Shown here piece by piece: positions 1 through 12,290 of a stretch of DNA of 64,000 nt. How positions within the stretch are numbered: the first letter of the stretch is position 1; each line of letters starts with the position of its first letter. Source of the DNA: Scolanthus callimorphus (lineage: Eukaryota > Cnidaria > Anthozoa > Actiniaria > Edwardsiidae); NCBI GenBank assembly GCA_033964015.1, contig CM066925.1, forward strand, positions 4,978,523 through 5,042,522, written 5' to 3'. The notes under the pieces were generated by a model that did no database searches, was not told the DNA's origin, and saw nothing but the letters and a program-made list of their open reading frames with translations. The position numbers and the translations under genes were made by a program.

Positions 1-57
1 TACAGAAATAATCTGGAACATAAAAAAATAAGACATAAGATCATCAAGCTAACTTAC

Positions 58-3000
58 TGCATTTTTTTATTTTCGTTCGTTGGACAAGTTTGACAAACCT
101 CGTTCGGTATCCCGGCAAGTCGTGCGGCGTTGAACCCGTAACTCTTTGGGCAGTCTCCTTTGACAAACTTGTATAAAAATGTGATGGTCTCTTTGCTAGG
201 ATCACCTTCTTCGTCATCATTCTCGACCATGCATGCCTGCGAATGAAATCAAGGAAAAACATAGTCATTTCCTGGTTTATTATTGCTTGGCAATCATTTA
301 TTTGGGAATAAAATCACATAGCACGGCGGCGGTGGTGGGATGGTGGAGTGACGTCAGAGGGACTCACCCCTCCACCCAATGGTGAATCTTGTTTCAACCC
401 CCCGCCTTAAAACAGCGTTCGTACGCTTTCTGAATGACAACAATCAAGGATTTTCAGAGTCTTTAATTATTTTTCCAGGAGTTTTTGTTGCGTAGAAATA
501 GTCCATCCCCACAAAAACATGATAAGTATGGAGGATGTCACAATTTGCAGTCCAAAACCAGATTCACGAAACTAATTCAACCACGTTTGAGTTGAAACAT
601 TTTTCTAGGAGTTGTCCAGGATTTTCCTAAAAATTCCAGACCGTCAGTCGTAGCCTACCATGTGCCCCAAACGAACGTTAGGGTCAGTTGCAAATTCTTC
701 CACCAGGGAGTGATAGTGGGTAGAAAATAGCGTCCTACAGCAGATGTTGGCGGAGAGCTCCCTCACTACTGCACATGCGATAGCTGTACCGTCGTATGTT
801 GCCGTACCACGACCTAAAGACAACAACAAAGCATTAGTCAAATACCACTAGTGGTCTACTGTTTCTATAAATCTTGGTATTTTTACTTTTAAGAGTGCTG
901 AATAAAGATACTGTTGTTGTTTATGTTGTTGTCAAAGCTGCATTCTGATTGGTTGAGCTACTAGTAGGCTATACGTTTATTATAGCATACTAGTAGCGAA
1001 AAGTGTCCGATTTGACACAGGGTCTTTAAGTGAGTAATGAATAAATTAGAGTGGGTTATGTAAGGCTGTCGCTACAATATAAATCTACGTATAACATCGA
1101 CGTTCATTTGATGCGAGCGTCTTCCACTTTAAGTAGCAGATTTCATATGCTCATTAGTACAGCATGGATACACTCCTCTGTGTTAAGGTTACTGAGAACC
1201 TTCGCGCACGTGCTCGAAAAAACAATCATACACGTCCTTACTTTAACGAAAACATATCAACCTATATATCGTTGGAAAGCTTATGGAATGGACTAGCGGG
1301 CTATGGCAAAAAGAAATATTTTTTTCATAAATATTATTTTTTTAAAGGTTTTATAAAAAAATCGTCCGTGACATTTTCAAGAGATAACGCTGTCGAACAG
1401 CTCGACCTTGACTCCCAAGTAACACATTGTTTAAATCCTTAAAGGTGTTTCTCAAAACCGTGTCTGCGATTTTTAACATTTTGCTTTGTTCAAAAGTTAT
1501 CAAACATTTAAATTTTGAAGGTCAAATTTTATTGAATTTTCACGCTCTAAAAATTTTAAAAATTCATAACTTTTGAACTAGACAAAATTTTAAAAACGCA
1601 GACACGGTTTTGGAGAAACACCTTTAAGGATTAAAATAATATGTTACTTGGAGTCAAGGTCCAGTAGTTCGACAGCGTTAGCTCGTGAAAATGGCACACC
1701 AAAATATTCAATCAATGCTTAAAAAAAAATACAGATATAAAAAGAGATTTCTTTTTGGCATAGCCCGCTAGTCCATTCTATAAGCTTTCCAACGATATAT
1801 AGGTTGACATGTTTTGGTTAAACTAAGGACGTGTATGATTGTTTTTCCGAGGACGTGCCGCGAAGGTTCTCAGTAACCTTAAGTAGTGATGAAGGGGAAT
1901 CCTTCTGGAGTATCTGATTGCCTGTGGTCTGGGCTGTTCCAACCCCCCCCCCCCCCCCCCCCTCTCCCCCGCCCCCCATCGAGGAAATCCAAATCCAAAA
2001 ATTACTCTACCCCTGTGGAAATTCCAGACCCCTGTAATTGCAGACTCCTGTACAACCCCTGTGGAAATTGTAACAACCCCTGTGAAAATTCTTCATTCTC
2101 TTGTGTGCCTCTGGAAATTCCACAGTTGCAAATGAATACCCTGTGGAAATTCCAGGGTAAAAATATACAAACCCTGTGGAAATTCCAAGGTCAAACACAG
2201 CGACCCCTGTGGAATTTCCAGGTTCCAGACAATAGGGGGTAACGGTTATAATATGGAACAGCCCTTAGTAACTAACCTAGTTCATCGAGCAGTACGAGCG
2301 AGTGTCGCGTTGAATGACGTAATATGGTGGCTGTCTCACTTAACTCCACGAAAATGTGCTTTCGCCTGGAAAGAAAAAGGAAAATCGCTGATGCTAAGAT
2401 CAGAAACAGGTAAGTGAGAAAATCTATGCACGGTAGCTTGTTGTCACAAGCGCAACGGGAAAGTAAGGTAGAAAGGAAAAACGAGCGCGAGAGGAGAGAG
2501 GGGTTCTCAACGCTACTAATATGGTGACCTCACAGCTGTCACACTGTATAAATCTATTCCGCTCTTCCCTCGTACTGGCTATTCCTTTCAATTTTCCTTT
2601 CCTTTTCAGCTTACTACGTAGGCTTCAACAACTGACCACTCAGGCAACGAAAACTTGCGTTTTTTTCCTCGCATTCTCATTGGCTGAGTAAACAAAGACC
2701 AAAGATCTTAACCAATAGGAACGTGCAGAAAACACAAGTCTGATTTAATTTAGACAATCATCTGATATTAATCCGCGCACAATACATATTTTATGGAGTG
2801 CATTACCTGCTAGGATCCTATCGTGTGCCCCAAGTCTGGTGAATACTCGATCAACTGGCGTTAGTCGACACGACTCGGCGGGGACGTAACAGCCCTATAG
2901 AGATGAAGTAATAAATAGTCGCTCTTGTTGATATTATCCAGGAATCCATGCATTGAGCTAATAAATTCTTTATTACATAAACATCACTAAAATACCAGTA

Positions 3001-6000
3001 TCTCCCGCGCGAAAAAATGACTGATATCTTAACACTGTGAAGATATGAAATTTATCTTCACTCTTCGCAGTGAAGATAACACACATAGCTTTTAGACTAG
3101 TTTTCAGATTTTTCGTAAAATAAATGTCGATTTCGTATTTCACTGATGTTTATATAATAAACTGCGCTCACTTGTGAGATAAATGTTCAACCCTCGAAGA
3201 TAAAATTCGTATCTCCGCGCCAGGTAATATATGTATCTATCTATCTAATACCCCATTCACACTGGCGCTTAAACTAGTTTAAAGGTGGTTTAATTAAACT
3301 GGTTTAAATACTTATATCCCAAGAGTAGACTGTTCCAAGGACAAAACGGAATACATTGTACTGTACACGTTACCAAGTGACCATTTAGCTAGTAAGAGTT
3401 AGAAACAGTACGAAACTTCCCGTGCTGTGAGGTGAAGAAGAACCTTGTTTAACTAAACATGGTTTTGGTGTGAATGGGGTATAAGCTTGATAGAGCGGAT
3501 TTCGCATGACCGTCGTGACTTGTTATGTAATTGCGATTGCTTTGCGTTCTCATTGGCTACTCGTTTTCCTCAACCAATCAAATTCTGCGGTAAATACAGT
3601 TGTGTAATTACTTAGTAATTGGTTCGGCTTGTTATTGGCTGAGAAAAAGCCATTTAGGAGCAAGTCGTGATTTCTCTCGATTCTGATTGGCTAGTGATTA
3701 CTCAATTGCAATTGTTTTCACGACAGTCATGTGAAAACCGCTCTATCAACTGGCTACCAAATTATTCAAACTAGTCGCCAATCCTAACCACTTTTTGTAG
3801 ACGTACTGCCGCTTACCAGCTGTGCCATGACCGTGATGAGTCCAGCTTGTCTCATCAGCGTAGACTTGCCTCCCATATTAGGGCCTGTCACCAGTACGCA
3901 TGTGCTATCGGCATTCTCTGCTGACTCCCCTTCCATGTCATCACCGTCCTTGAACGACATGAAACGTGTGAATGAAATTGGGAAATTGCGAGGCTATGAC
4001 AAGTAATGGATACCGCCGCAGAGGGTTTTTATCATTTCTCATTCCATGTTTTAGCTATGCGACTTTCAGTAGTCAGCAGCAACTAAGATAGACAGTAATA
4101 TCAATGCATTATCTCTTCACAAGAATCTTCTCTCGAAGGAGGTGAGGTTTCCCGGAAGAAGAAGAGGAAACAATCAATACTAAAATTTGTCCAAATCCAT
4201 ACAATTTATATAGGTTGACAGCACCATGAAATAAACATCAACAGCAAACACCATTCCTTCACAACTTTGAAAAAAATATTTCTCAGGTTTCCTTGGGAAT
4301 TTCCTCTTGTGAACATTAAGCCAATGTAATCACGTGCAACGACTGATTAGCCAATCAAAATGCTTTGACACAGCACGGCACAACACCGTTATAGTGCTGT
4401 CACGGTATGGAACGTGCCATGACGTTCGCACAATCATACGAAATCTGCTGTATTTTCTTTCAACCCCTTGCGAGAAAATATAATTCAGTATTCATTTTCG
4501 ATGTTTGGTGTTGTAAGAAATGTTTTTTTTAGATCAGATATAACAAACAGAAGTAAGACAGAAGTCTACACTATGATGGAAATTATTTTGTTCCATGATT
4601 TTTTTCAATCGTTGCTCGATTTTTACAGCGCGAGAAGCCCAAGTATGCCACTCGATAATTAATTCGCATACTTTCGCCCGCGTTAGCCAATCACAGGCGG
4701 TTTTTTTTTACAAGTGAGCCGGGCTTAAACCACAAAACTGCTCGAGTCATGATGAGTGTTCAAGTCATGAAATCCAGCGGAACTTCCTAGGTTTTCTATT
4801 TGCTCTGAGCGGCTAAAAGTTATCTAAGCTGATTTCCGTTTTCTGGCGGGACTGATAAATAAACTCACCTTGCGATCTAAACTTGCAAGAACCCGCCTAC
4901 TGAGTTGTCTATCAGATGTCAAATTATTCGCGAACAAGAAACTATTCTCTTTCGGAAAATGGTCAATATGTTTTTCGAAAAGGAAATTTCTCAATTCATT
5001 TCTAAATTATATAAATTGTTATCGATGCAGATTTAGTGCCAAGCATAAATGGAAAATGCGGGCAAATAATTTGACCTCCGACTAGGGGAGAGACAAACTC
5101 AGTCGACGGCTTTTCTCGCGCGCTTTGATTTCCGACTACACCTGTTTACTTTGTCTTTCTAGTACTTGACCCGCAAGAAAACGGACATTTTATATTTGAT
5201 TTCAGCTTGGATAACTTTTATTCGTCCAGAGCAAATACAGCAAATAGAAAACCAATGAAGTTTCGATGTATTTCATGACTTGAACACACATCGTGACTCG
5301 AGCAGTTTTGCGGTTTGAGCCCGGCTCACTTGTAATAACCCTCGCCTGTGATTGGCTAACGCGAAAGTATGCGAATTAATTACCGTGCGGCCATACTTGG
5401 GCTTCTCGCGCTGTAAATGGATTACGTCTTAAAGCGGGACTGTCACGGTACGCGCATGCTCGAGCAAAAACCGCCGATCCCATAACTATCATTCAAAACG
5501 GGGAATCCCTGTTTAAATAAACCAATCACGGGACACTTCGTTTTCGCGGGAAAGTACCCACGCCCCTCGCGACGTCGCCCCAGGGAAAACTTGGAGTTCA
5601 TAATTTGGAGTTCATTCGTCAGGAGGCGACATTATGGTAAGTTTTTAGGGGTTTTTAGGCAAATGAGCTGCAAAATCGTTGTCTGAGGTGAAGATACCGT
5701 AGCCCTTGAACAATTTCCATGTCTCGTGGACCCTTTTCGATATCCAGATCCTGCTTTTATTGTGTTCCCAAGCCGTTTTGGCGTAAGGGACCTCGATTAG
5801 GCCTTTCTTGTTGGGCAGCCATCAGTGAAATGACGCTCGAGTCTCATTCAATTTAAAACGACAAACAATATTGCATCGACTCCATAATTTGGTCACGATA
5901 CTAAGGAGATCTCAGGAGAGAATACCCGTTAAGAATTAAGGGTAGATGGACCCCGAAACAACAAGATTTGAACGGATTCTACCAGCGTAATTCCTCCCTC

Positions 6001-9000
6001 TCACAGCCATCGTTCCGGCCCGGACCAAAGTGATCAAAATTCGCACATGCGCGTACCGTGACAGTCCCGCTTTAATTCGAAAGAAAAGATGGCGACCAGA
6101 TTTCTATTATTGATTACACTTTCTATTATCGACCAAAGTTCACAATTTGCGACTATATATTTTGTTACGAAATCTGCCATGTACCTACCATGTTCAAGCA
6201 AAAAAAGAAAAACTATGTTTGCGACTCACGTTCGAAATGCCCACGACAGTATCGTTCGGAATGAAGTCATCCCCGGTGAACGTTCTGGAGATACATGGGT
6301 GGCGGCCTTCTCGGATCTCCAGGAAAGGCTACGACATTAAAAAAAAAACACATCATCTTGTAAATCAAATAACGAACTCTAGAGAAAGGGAAACAGAACG
6401 TCTTAATTCAGAAGCAACTCGGTCTCAGGTAAAGTCGAGTTCCATTGTTGCCGCTTTAACTCATTTGCCTGAACACAAAGAAAGGCGTTTTTCTACAACG
6501 GGGGTGCATGCTGACAATAAACAGAGTGTGATGAATAATACACAACTAGAAATTCCTTCTTGCATTGTATTGTAAAAACATTGTACCCCCCTCCCCCTCG
6601 ATAAAGTGTCTAATTGTAACGTATATAAATTCGTAAAAATGTAAACAATCATGTTAGCTAATATGCAAACCATTACTCAACACCAATACACCTAAATCTG
6701 CTAACAGTGTTAACATCTTGTTGCCACCCAATTCAAATCATGTGATGATACTTTTGGGTGGATTCTTTTGTTAGTTCTGCACATACACTCGTGCACTCGG
6801 TCGAGTGAGAGAAATTTGACAATTGTAACCACCCAAAGGAATCATCTCACGATCTGAATTGGGTGGCAACAAGATATAAACACCGTTAGTCGATTTGGTC
6901 TATTATTCAGAAACTAGAATAATCATAGATCACTAAATTGCGGTCGAAGCGAGTGTATCATGACTGAAGACGAAATTGTACAGAGATCTCACGGGCAAGT
7001 CCAGAGCCTATAACTGGTGAAAAATGCTATTACAACTAGACCTGTTTTATTTCAATATAAAAACATCGATGGTTGGAATGCCTTGAATGATGGAAGGTAG
7101 CTTTTCAAGTTGAACAGGGATTAATTGTAGCGAGTCAAAAAGGCTAACAGCCAAATAACTGGGAATTGTTAGCGAGTTCCAAAGGCCCCCAACCGGGTAA
7201 TATTCTGAAGCAGTGAGATCCGAAGGCCATCTTGCCGAATAAAAAATGTGATATGAAGTTCGCTTTCTTCTTTCTTCTGCGTCGCGATCGACTGCAAAAT
7301 TCTCTGTAAAACCCGGCGGTGTTCGTGTTTACAACGGAATGGAACACTGTTGGTTGAGCCTGCAATATTGCAGCCGTCGTTTCTTTTCGTGTGACATGCG
7401 CTAGTTACCATATCTCTCCCTTTCCGTATGAGATCGAGGCTAGTTTCATAACCATTCCATCTCCGTTCGTGAGATCGAGGCAGTTTCATTACCATCCCAC
7501 CTCGGCCGCTCTTGACATGAATACGAGGCAAAATCACATAGTCAGTGCAAAATCTCTGAATCAAGCTGGCATCCAACCAACAAAGCCACGCGGGACTACT
7601 CGCGAATCACGGGATGCGACCCTGATCAGATTAGTATGCGGTCTTCGACCGCAATAATCTGAGGTCATAACCAGCAGAGAGATAAGCCTAAATCCCAAAG
7701 ATGACAACCTACCTTACTGTCACCCTCTGATGTCACTTCCGGTAAAACAACTTCCGGCCTGCACATTGTGCCTTCGCCATGTGAACTGTACAATGATAAT
7801 AGAAAAAAAGTCAGCAAGACGACAAATGCTTCATACCTCGCACCCGCGACTTGACTTGACTTGACGTAAGTTACCGAGGTAACTATATTGCATCCAACTC
7901 CAAGGTAAGCATATTATCACCAAGGCAAATAAAACTAGGACCCAAAGTGACCAACATATAGCACACAAGGTTAACATATTATTACCGAGTTAAATAAACT
8001 CGACCCCAAAGTGACCAATATATAGCGCCCAAGGTTATCATATTATTACCGAGGCAAATAAAACTCGGCCCCAAAGTGACCAATATATAGCACCCAAGGT
8101 AAACATATCATTACCGAGGCAAATAAAACTCGACCCCAAAGTGACCAATATATAGCACCCAAGGTAAACATATTATTACCGAGGCAAATAAAACTCGGTC
8201 CCAAATTGACCAATATACAGCACCAAGATTAACATATTATTACCGAGGCAAATAAACTCGACCCCAAAGTGACCAATATATAACGCCCAAGGTTATCATA
8301 TTATTACAAAGGCAAATCAAACTCGGTCCCAAAGTGACAAATATATAGCACCCAAGGTTAACATATTATTACCGAGGCAAATAAACTCGACCCAAAAGTG
8401 ACCAATATATAGTACCCAAGGTTATCATATTATTACCAAGGCAAATCAAACTCGGTCCCAAAGTGACAAATATATAGCACCCAAGGTTAACATATTATTA
8501 CCAAGGCAAATAAAACTCGGTTCCAAAGTGACCAATACCGTCGATGTCATCTAAGCGAATACACTTGAAAATAAAACCGCCACTAATTAGGGGCGTTTCT
8601 CAAAGTTTTTGCACGTGAAACTTTTACGTTTGCCACGCCAACTTTGGGTTTTGGCATGTAAACATTACGGTAAATTTACCAAACCGTTAGAATTTGCGCC
8701 AGATTCGGCGGGGAAAACATGATAATTCGTACAAATGCTTTAGGACGTAATTATAAACCGAAGTTTGAATCACTTGAAGCTTTTAACCTGGCAAATGTCA
8801 AAGTTTGATGCGCCAAACGCCAATGTTTGAAGCGCCAAACTGTCTAATTTAGACATCAAAACTTTGATGTGGCGCCCCTAATTAGTGGCGCTTTTGTTTT
8901 CAAGTGTTTGACGGTATATAGCACCCAAGGTATTACCGAGGCATATAAAACTCGGCCCCAAAGTGACCAATATATAGCACCCAAGGTTAACATATTATTA

Positions 9001-9757
9001 CCAAGGCAAATAAAACTCGGTCCCAATGTGACCAAGATATAGCACTCAAGGTAAACATATTATTACCGAGGCAAATAAAACTCGACCCCAAAGTGACCAA
9101 TATAGCACCCAAGGTAAACATATTATTCCAAGGTAAATACAACCCAGCCAAGTAACATACCTGTAAGTTGTAAGACTAAGGATGGCGTCAAGCACTGCCA
9201 GACACTGGACCGCCTTATCCCAGATGTCATAACTGTTGAAGAATATGTCAGTCACGTTTACCATTCGCAAAATATCACAGTATGGAACTCAGTTTAGAGA
9301 AAGTGTTCACATTTAACCATGTGTGTTTGAGTTTTCAATGATTGGGAACTGCATGGACAAATTGCATGGACAAATAGCCTTTTTTTCCCAGTAGTATATA
9401 AGGGACCGAAGGTGTCCTATTTTAGGAAGGAATTCAAATGAAAAAAAGGAATATTTAATGTGCTTGATGACGTACTATTTTTTTTCTGTTTTATCCTCTC
9501 TGTTAGTAACGCCTATGCGGTCACACAACAACAACACGACACTTACTCTTCATCGAAAGTCTGAAAGACGTTTCTCATCGTATCCTTAAGCGCTGCATCT
9601 CTGCGATCCTCTGCATCGGTAAGTGTCACTAGTTGTCGCTCGATGTCGGGAGTCCAGTATCGACGGAATCCCTTCTTCTGGGACTGCAGTGAATATTCGT
9701 CCGGAGTGTGTTTGGCGAGAGCTGACTCTGGGACTTCCAACTGGAACCGATTTTTCG
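58..9757 (-). CDS. MSH6: MSH6 exons 31-39: clamp end and ATPase domain (MutS V)
   Basis: Exons: 9547-9757, 9161-9232, 7713-7785, 6230-6328, 3817-3948, 2807-2894, 2277-2365, 659-813, 58-236. Exon 31 gives [20 protein letters not shown], exon 34 [20 protein letters not shown], and exon 35 the Walker A loop GPNMGGKST (Lys about residue 1149). Exon 37 carries the Walker B helix (LVLLDELG) and exon 38 [13 protein letters not shown] and [11 protein letters not shown]. Exon 37 is 89 nt where phase demands 90: the run at 2351-2354 is one base short, so the literal reading frame hits a stop within a few codons. The end of exon 39 (58-98) does not resemble the family in this frame; an alternative donor (GTTTGT) would end the exon at 99 with [10 protein letters not shown]. 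Confidence 0.93.
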
Positions 9758-12259
9758 CTGGAGAAGAAAGAATTGGTTTAATAAGTTTCCAAACCCTTTT
9801 TTATTCTCTGACTATCCTGTGTACAGGCTCACGTGAATAGTGTATCACTGCATCGAATTAAATGTTATGTTGAATGCTTGGGTAAAATCTCACCGTGTTG
9901 CGAATTATATGTTTATGTTGGGAATTTGGGCCTTATATCAAGCAATTATTGGATGAGGTTTTTATTATATCCGGAATAAACAATATCGAGACAAGTGGAA
10001 TCAGGCGAGGCCCGGGTAACAATCACAAGTTTAGCGTTTCATACCTGAGCCCCAATAGCAAATTGCCTGAAAAAGAAACAAAACAATAGCCGTTAAAACG
10101 TCGAATTATACTGTATGATTTTTTGCATTGTCAAAGGTATTAATAGGTATTAATAACGATATCATGTCTAGACAGCATGCAGTCTCTTCTTTGGCGAACA
10201 TCCGCGAAAACGAGCGCGTGAAAAAAAAAAGCGCCGATGGCTTGAAGTGTAGAAGGCACGAGCGAGAGCGCCAAAGAATGGACTGCAAGCAGTCTATCTA
10301 ACATGTTTAGGCGTTTCCCCGCTAGAAGAAAAATTCATGAAAAAAAACTTTATGTAAAAAAATTTTTAGGAAACACTCAATGTCTTACCCTGCAAGCAAG
10401 TCTTTTACGCTGTTGGTCGAGGTACTGGTCGAACCACGACTTACATACTTTGATGTCGTGCAAGGCTTCGTCATATGCCATGTGGACACCTAGAATGAAC
10501 AACCGTCCATACAGTCGGAAGTAAGCAGGAGCAGGAACATACGAACCGGAACATACAATGTAGAACACAGGGTTCCCTTTCTTCAGATAACAAAACACTC
10601 TCTGGCATTTCCTTCACTTCTTACTAAAGCAAAGCCAATTGCTTCAGTTAGACTCTTAGGCTCAGTTAACATGAGCCGGGTCGGCTCGGTCGATCAAACT
10701 CCCGGCCCGACTTGAGAATTTGTTAAAAAACAATAACGGGACAAAATAAGACACACGCCTAAATCGAGGAATGCTCACTGGCACTTAGAATTTTTTTTCT
10801 AAACAAGCGCTCACCTACAGAAATGAAAAAAAGAATGAAAAATATCAGGGTTCGAACCTGTAACTTTCCAGTTACTATACCCAAACCCTAACCACTACGC
10901 TATGAGTGAATTCGCTGGTTGGACAGCTCGTTTTATTGATTAGGTACCTTAATAGTATTAATCTTTAATAGAACGAGGCATATACTATAAAACTATACTA
11001 AAACGATGTATTAATCCTTATCCTGACTAGTAGTCTTGATAGTTCAGATATTTTGAATGTTTTTAGGTCAATTTGAAGTAATATTATCAAAAATATCGTT
11101 AAATTATTCATGGTGAGCATTCCTCCATTTAGGAATGACGAAAATAAGGTATCGAAAACCCCATTTAAAACTTCCAAACCTACCGCAGATGCCTGGCACA
11201 TTTGGAACTGTGTCTTTTCTAAATTTGAACATCTACAGACGTGCGAGTACGCATGACCTCTCATTTCTAACAAGCAAGGTAGCCCATTCTATATAAACGC
11301 AAACAGAGATTGGACATCTCGTTCCGGTTCCTGGGGCTCTTCGGCTTATACACAGGGGATTTATGCAGAAACCCTTCCATGGGAAAAGCTAAATGTTTCC
11401 AAGGCACATGAATGGGAAGTGTTAGAATTCAAATGGATAGCCGTGGGAAATCAGAACACTTCACATCTTCTCCCATGAGAAATTCAGCTTTTCCCATGGA
11501 CGAGTTTCTACAAACGTTCCCTGTGATATCTGGGCCACAGTTGGAATCTGCTCTATTTACGTTTTGATCACTTCGTATTCTCTCAAAGAAACTTCAGTTG
11601 TACGCCCACGGTCATAGCCACGAATACCTGTGAATTGTCAATCAAACAACTGTCTGTACCTGGACCGGGAAGTATCACGCCATCTTGTTTCGCCTTGTTG
11701 TGATCAAATGCGTACTATAAACATCAAATACAAACACAGGACGAGATCAGTTCACTATAAAGGAAAGCAGGACTTACGTACATTTTTAGGGGGGGAGGGG
11801 GGCATAACATAACATTTGTTCGAAAACATTACACTTAGGAGACATCGCGATTTCGCTTTCTCACAAAAATAGGCAATCGCCTCCACTGCCGAGGACCCCC
11901 GGAATTTCAGGATGTTTGGTCAAAATGGAGCTCACAATTCCAGGGTATGCACCCTTAAAATGCAAAAATTCCAGTGTGGGTAAGAGTCGGTCGACAAAAA
12001 AGTCGACAAAAAAAGTCGGTCCAGGGTTCGATTAACACACTGTACCACTTAGTCGTACCTAACAATGTGTAGATGCTACAGCAAACAGGGCTGTTTAAAC
12101 ATGAACCTCGCACAATAGACCGCAGCTTTAACAAAAAAAACTATGTATTCTGGTATAGATTTATCAGCCTATTATGTATTTATTAGCCTGTAATGTAATA
12201 TTAACTGTTTGCTGACCGTATCTGTAATTCAGCTTCGGCTGCAAGAGATACATTAAACA

Positions 12260-12290
<31 letters not shown>

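Noticed and set aside
5620..5650. A first exon with ATG|GTAAGT at 5635
   Set aside because: It sits in a TTAA-flanked MITE and no downstream plus-strand exon was found.
6147..6575. 142-codon plus-strand frame
   Set aside because: Antisense to MSH6 exon 34 and adjacent intron; no family resemblance.
7865..9140. Regular repeats that might suggest a CRISPR array
   Set aside because: Units are contiguous 64-bp copies with no unique spacers, in a eukaryotic intron. A minisatellite.
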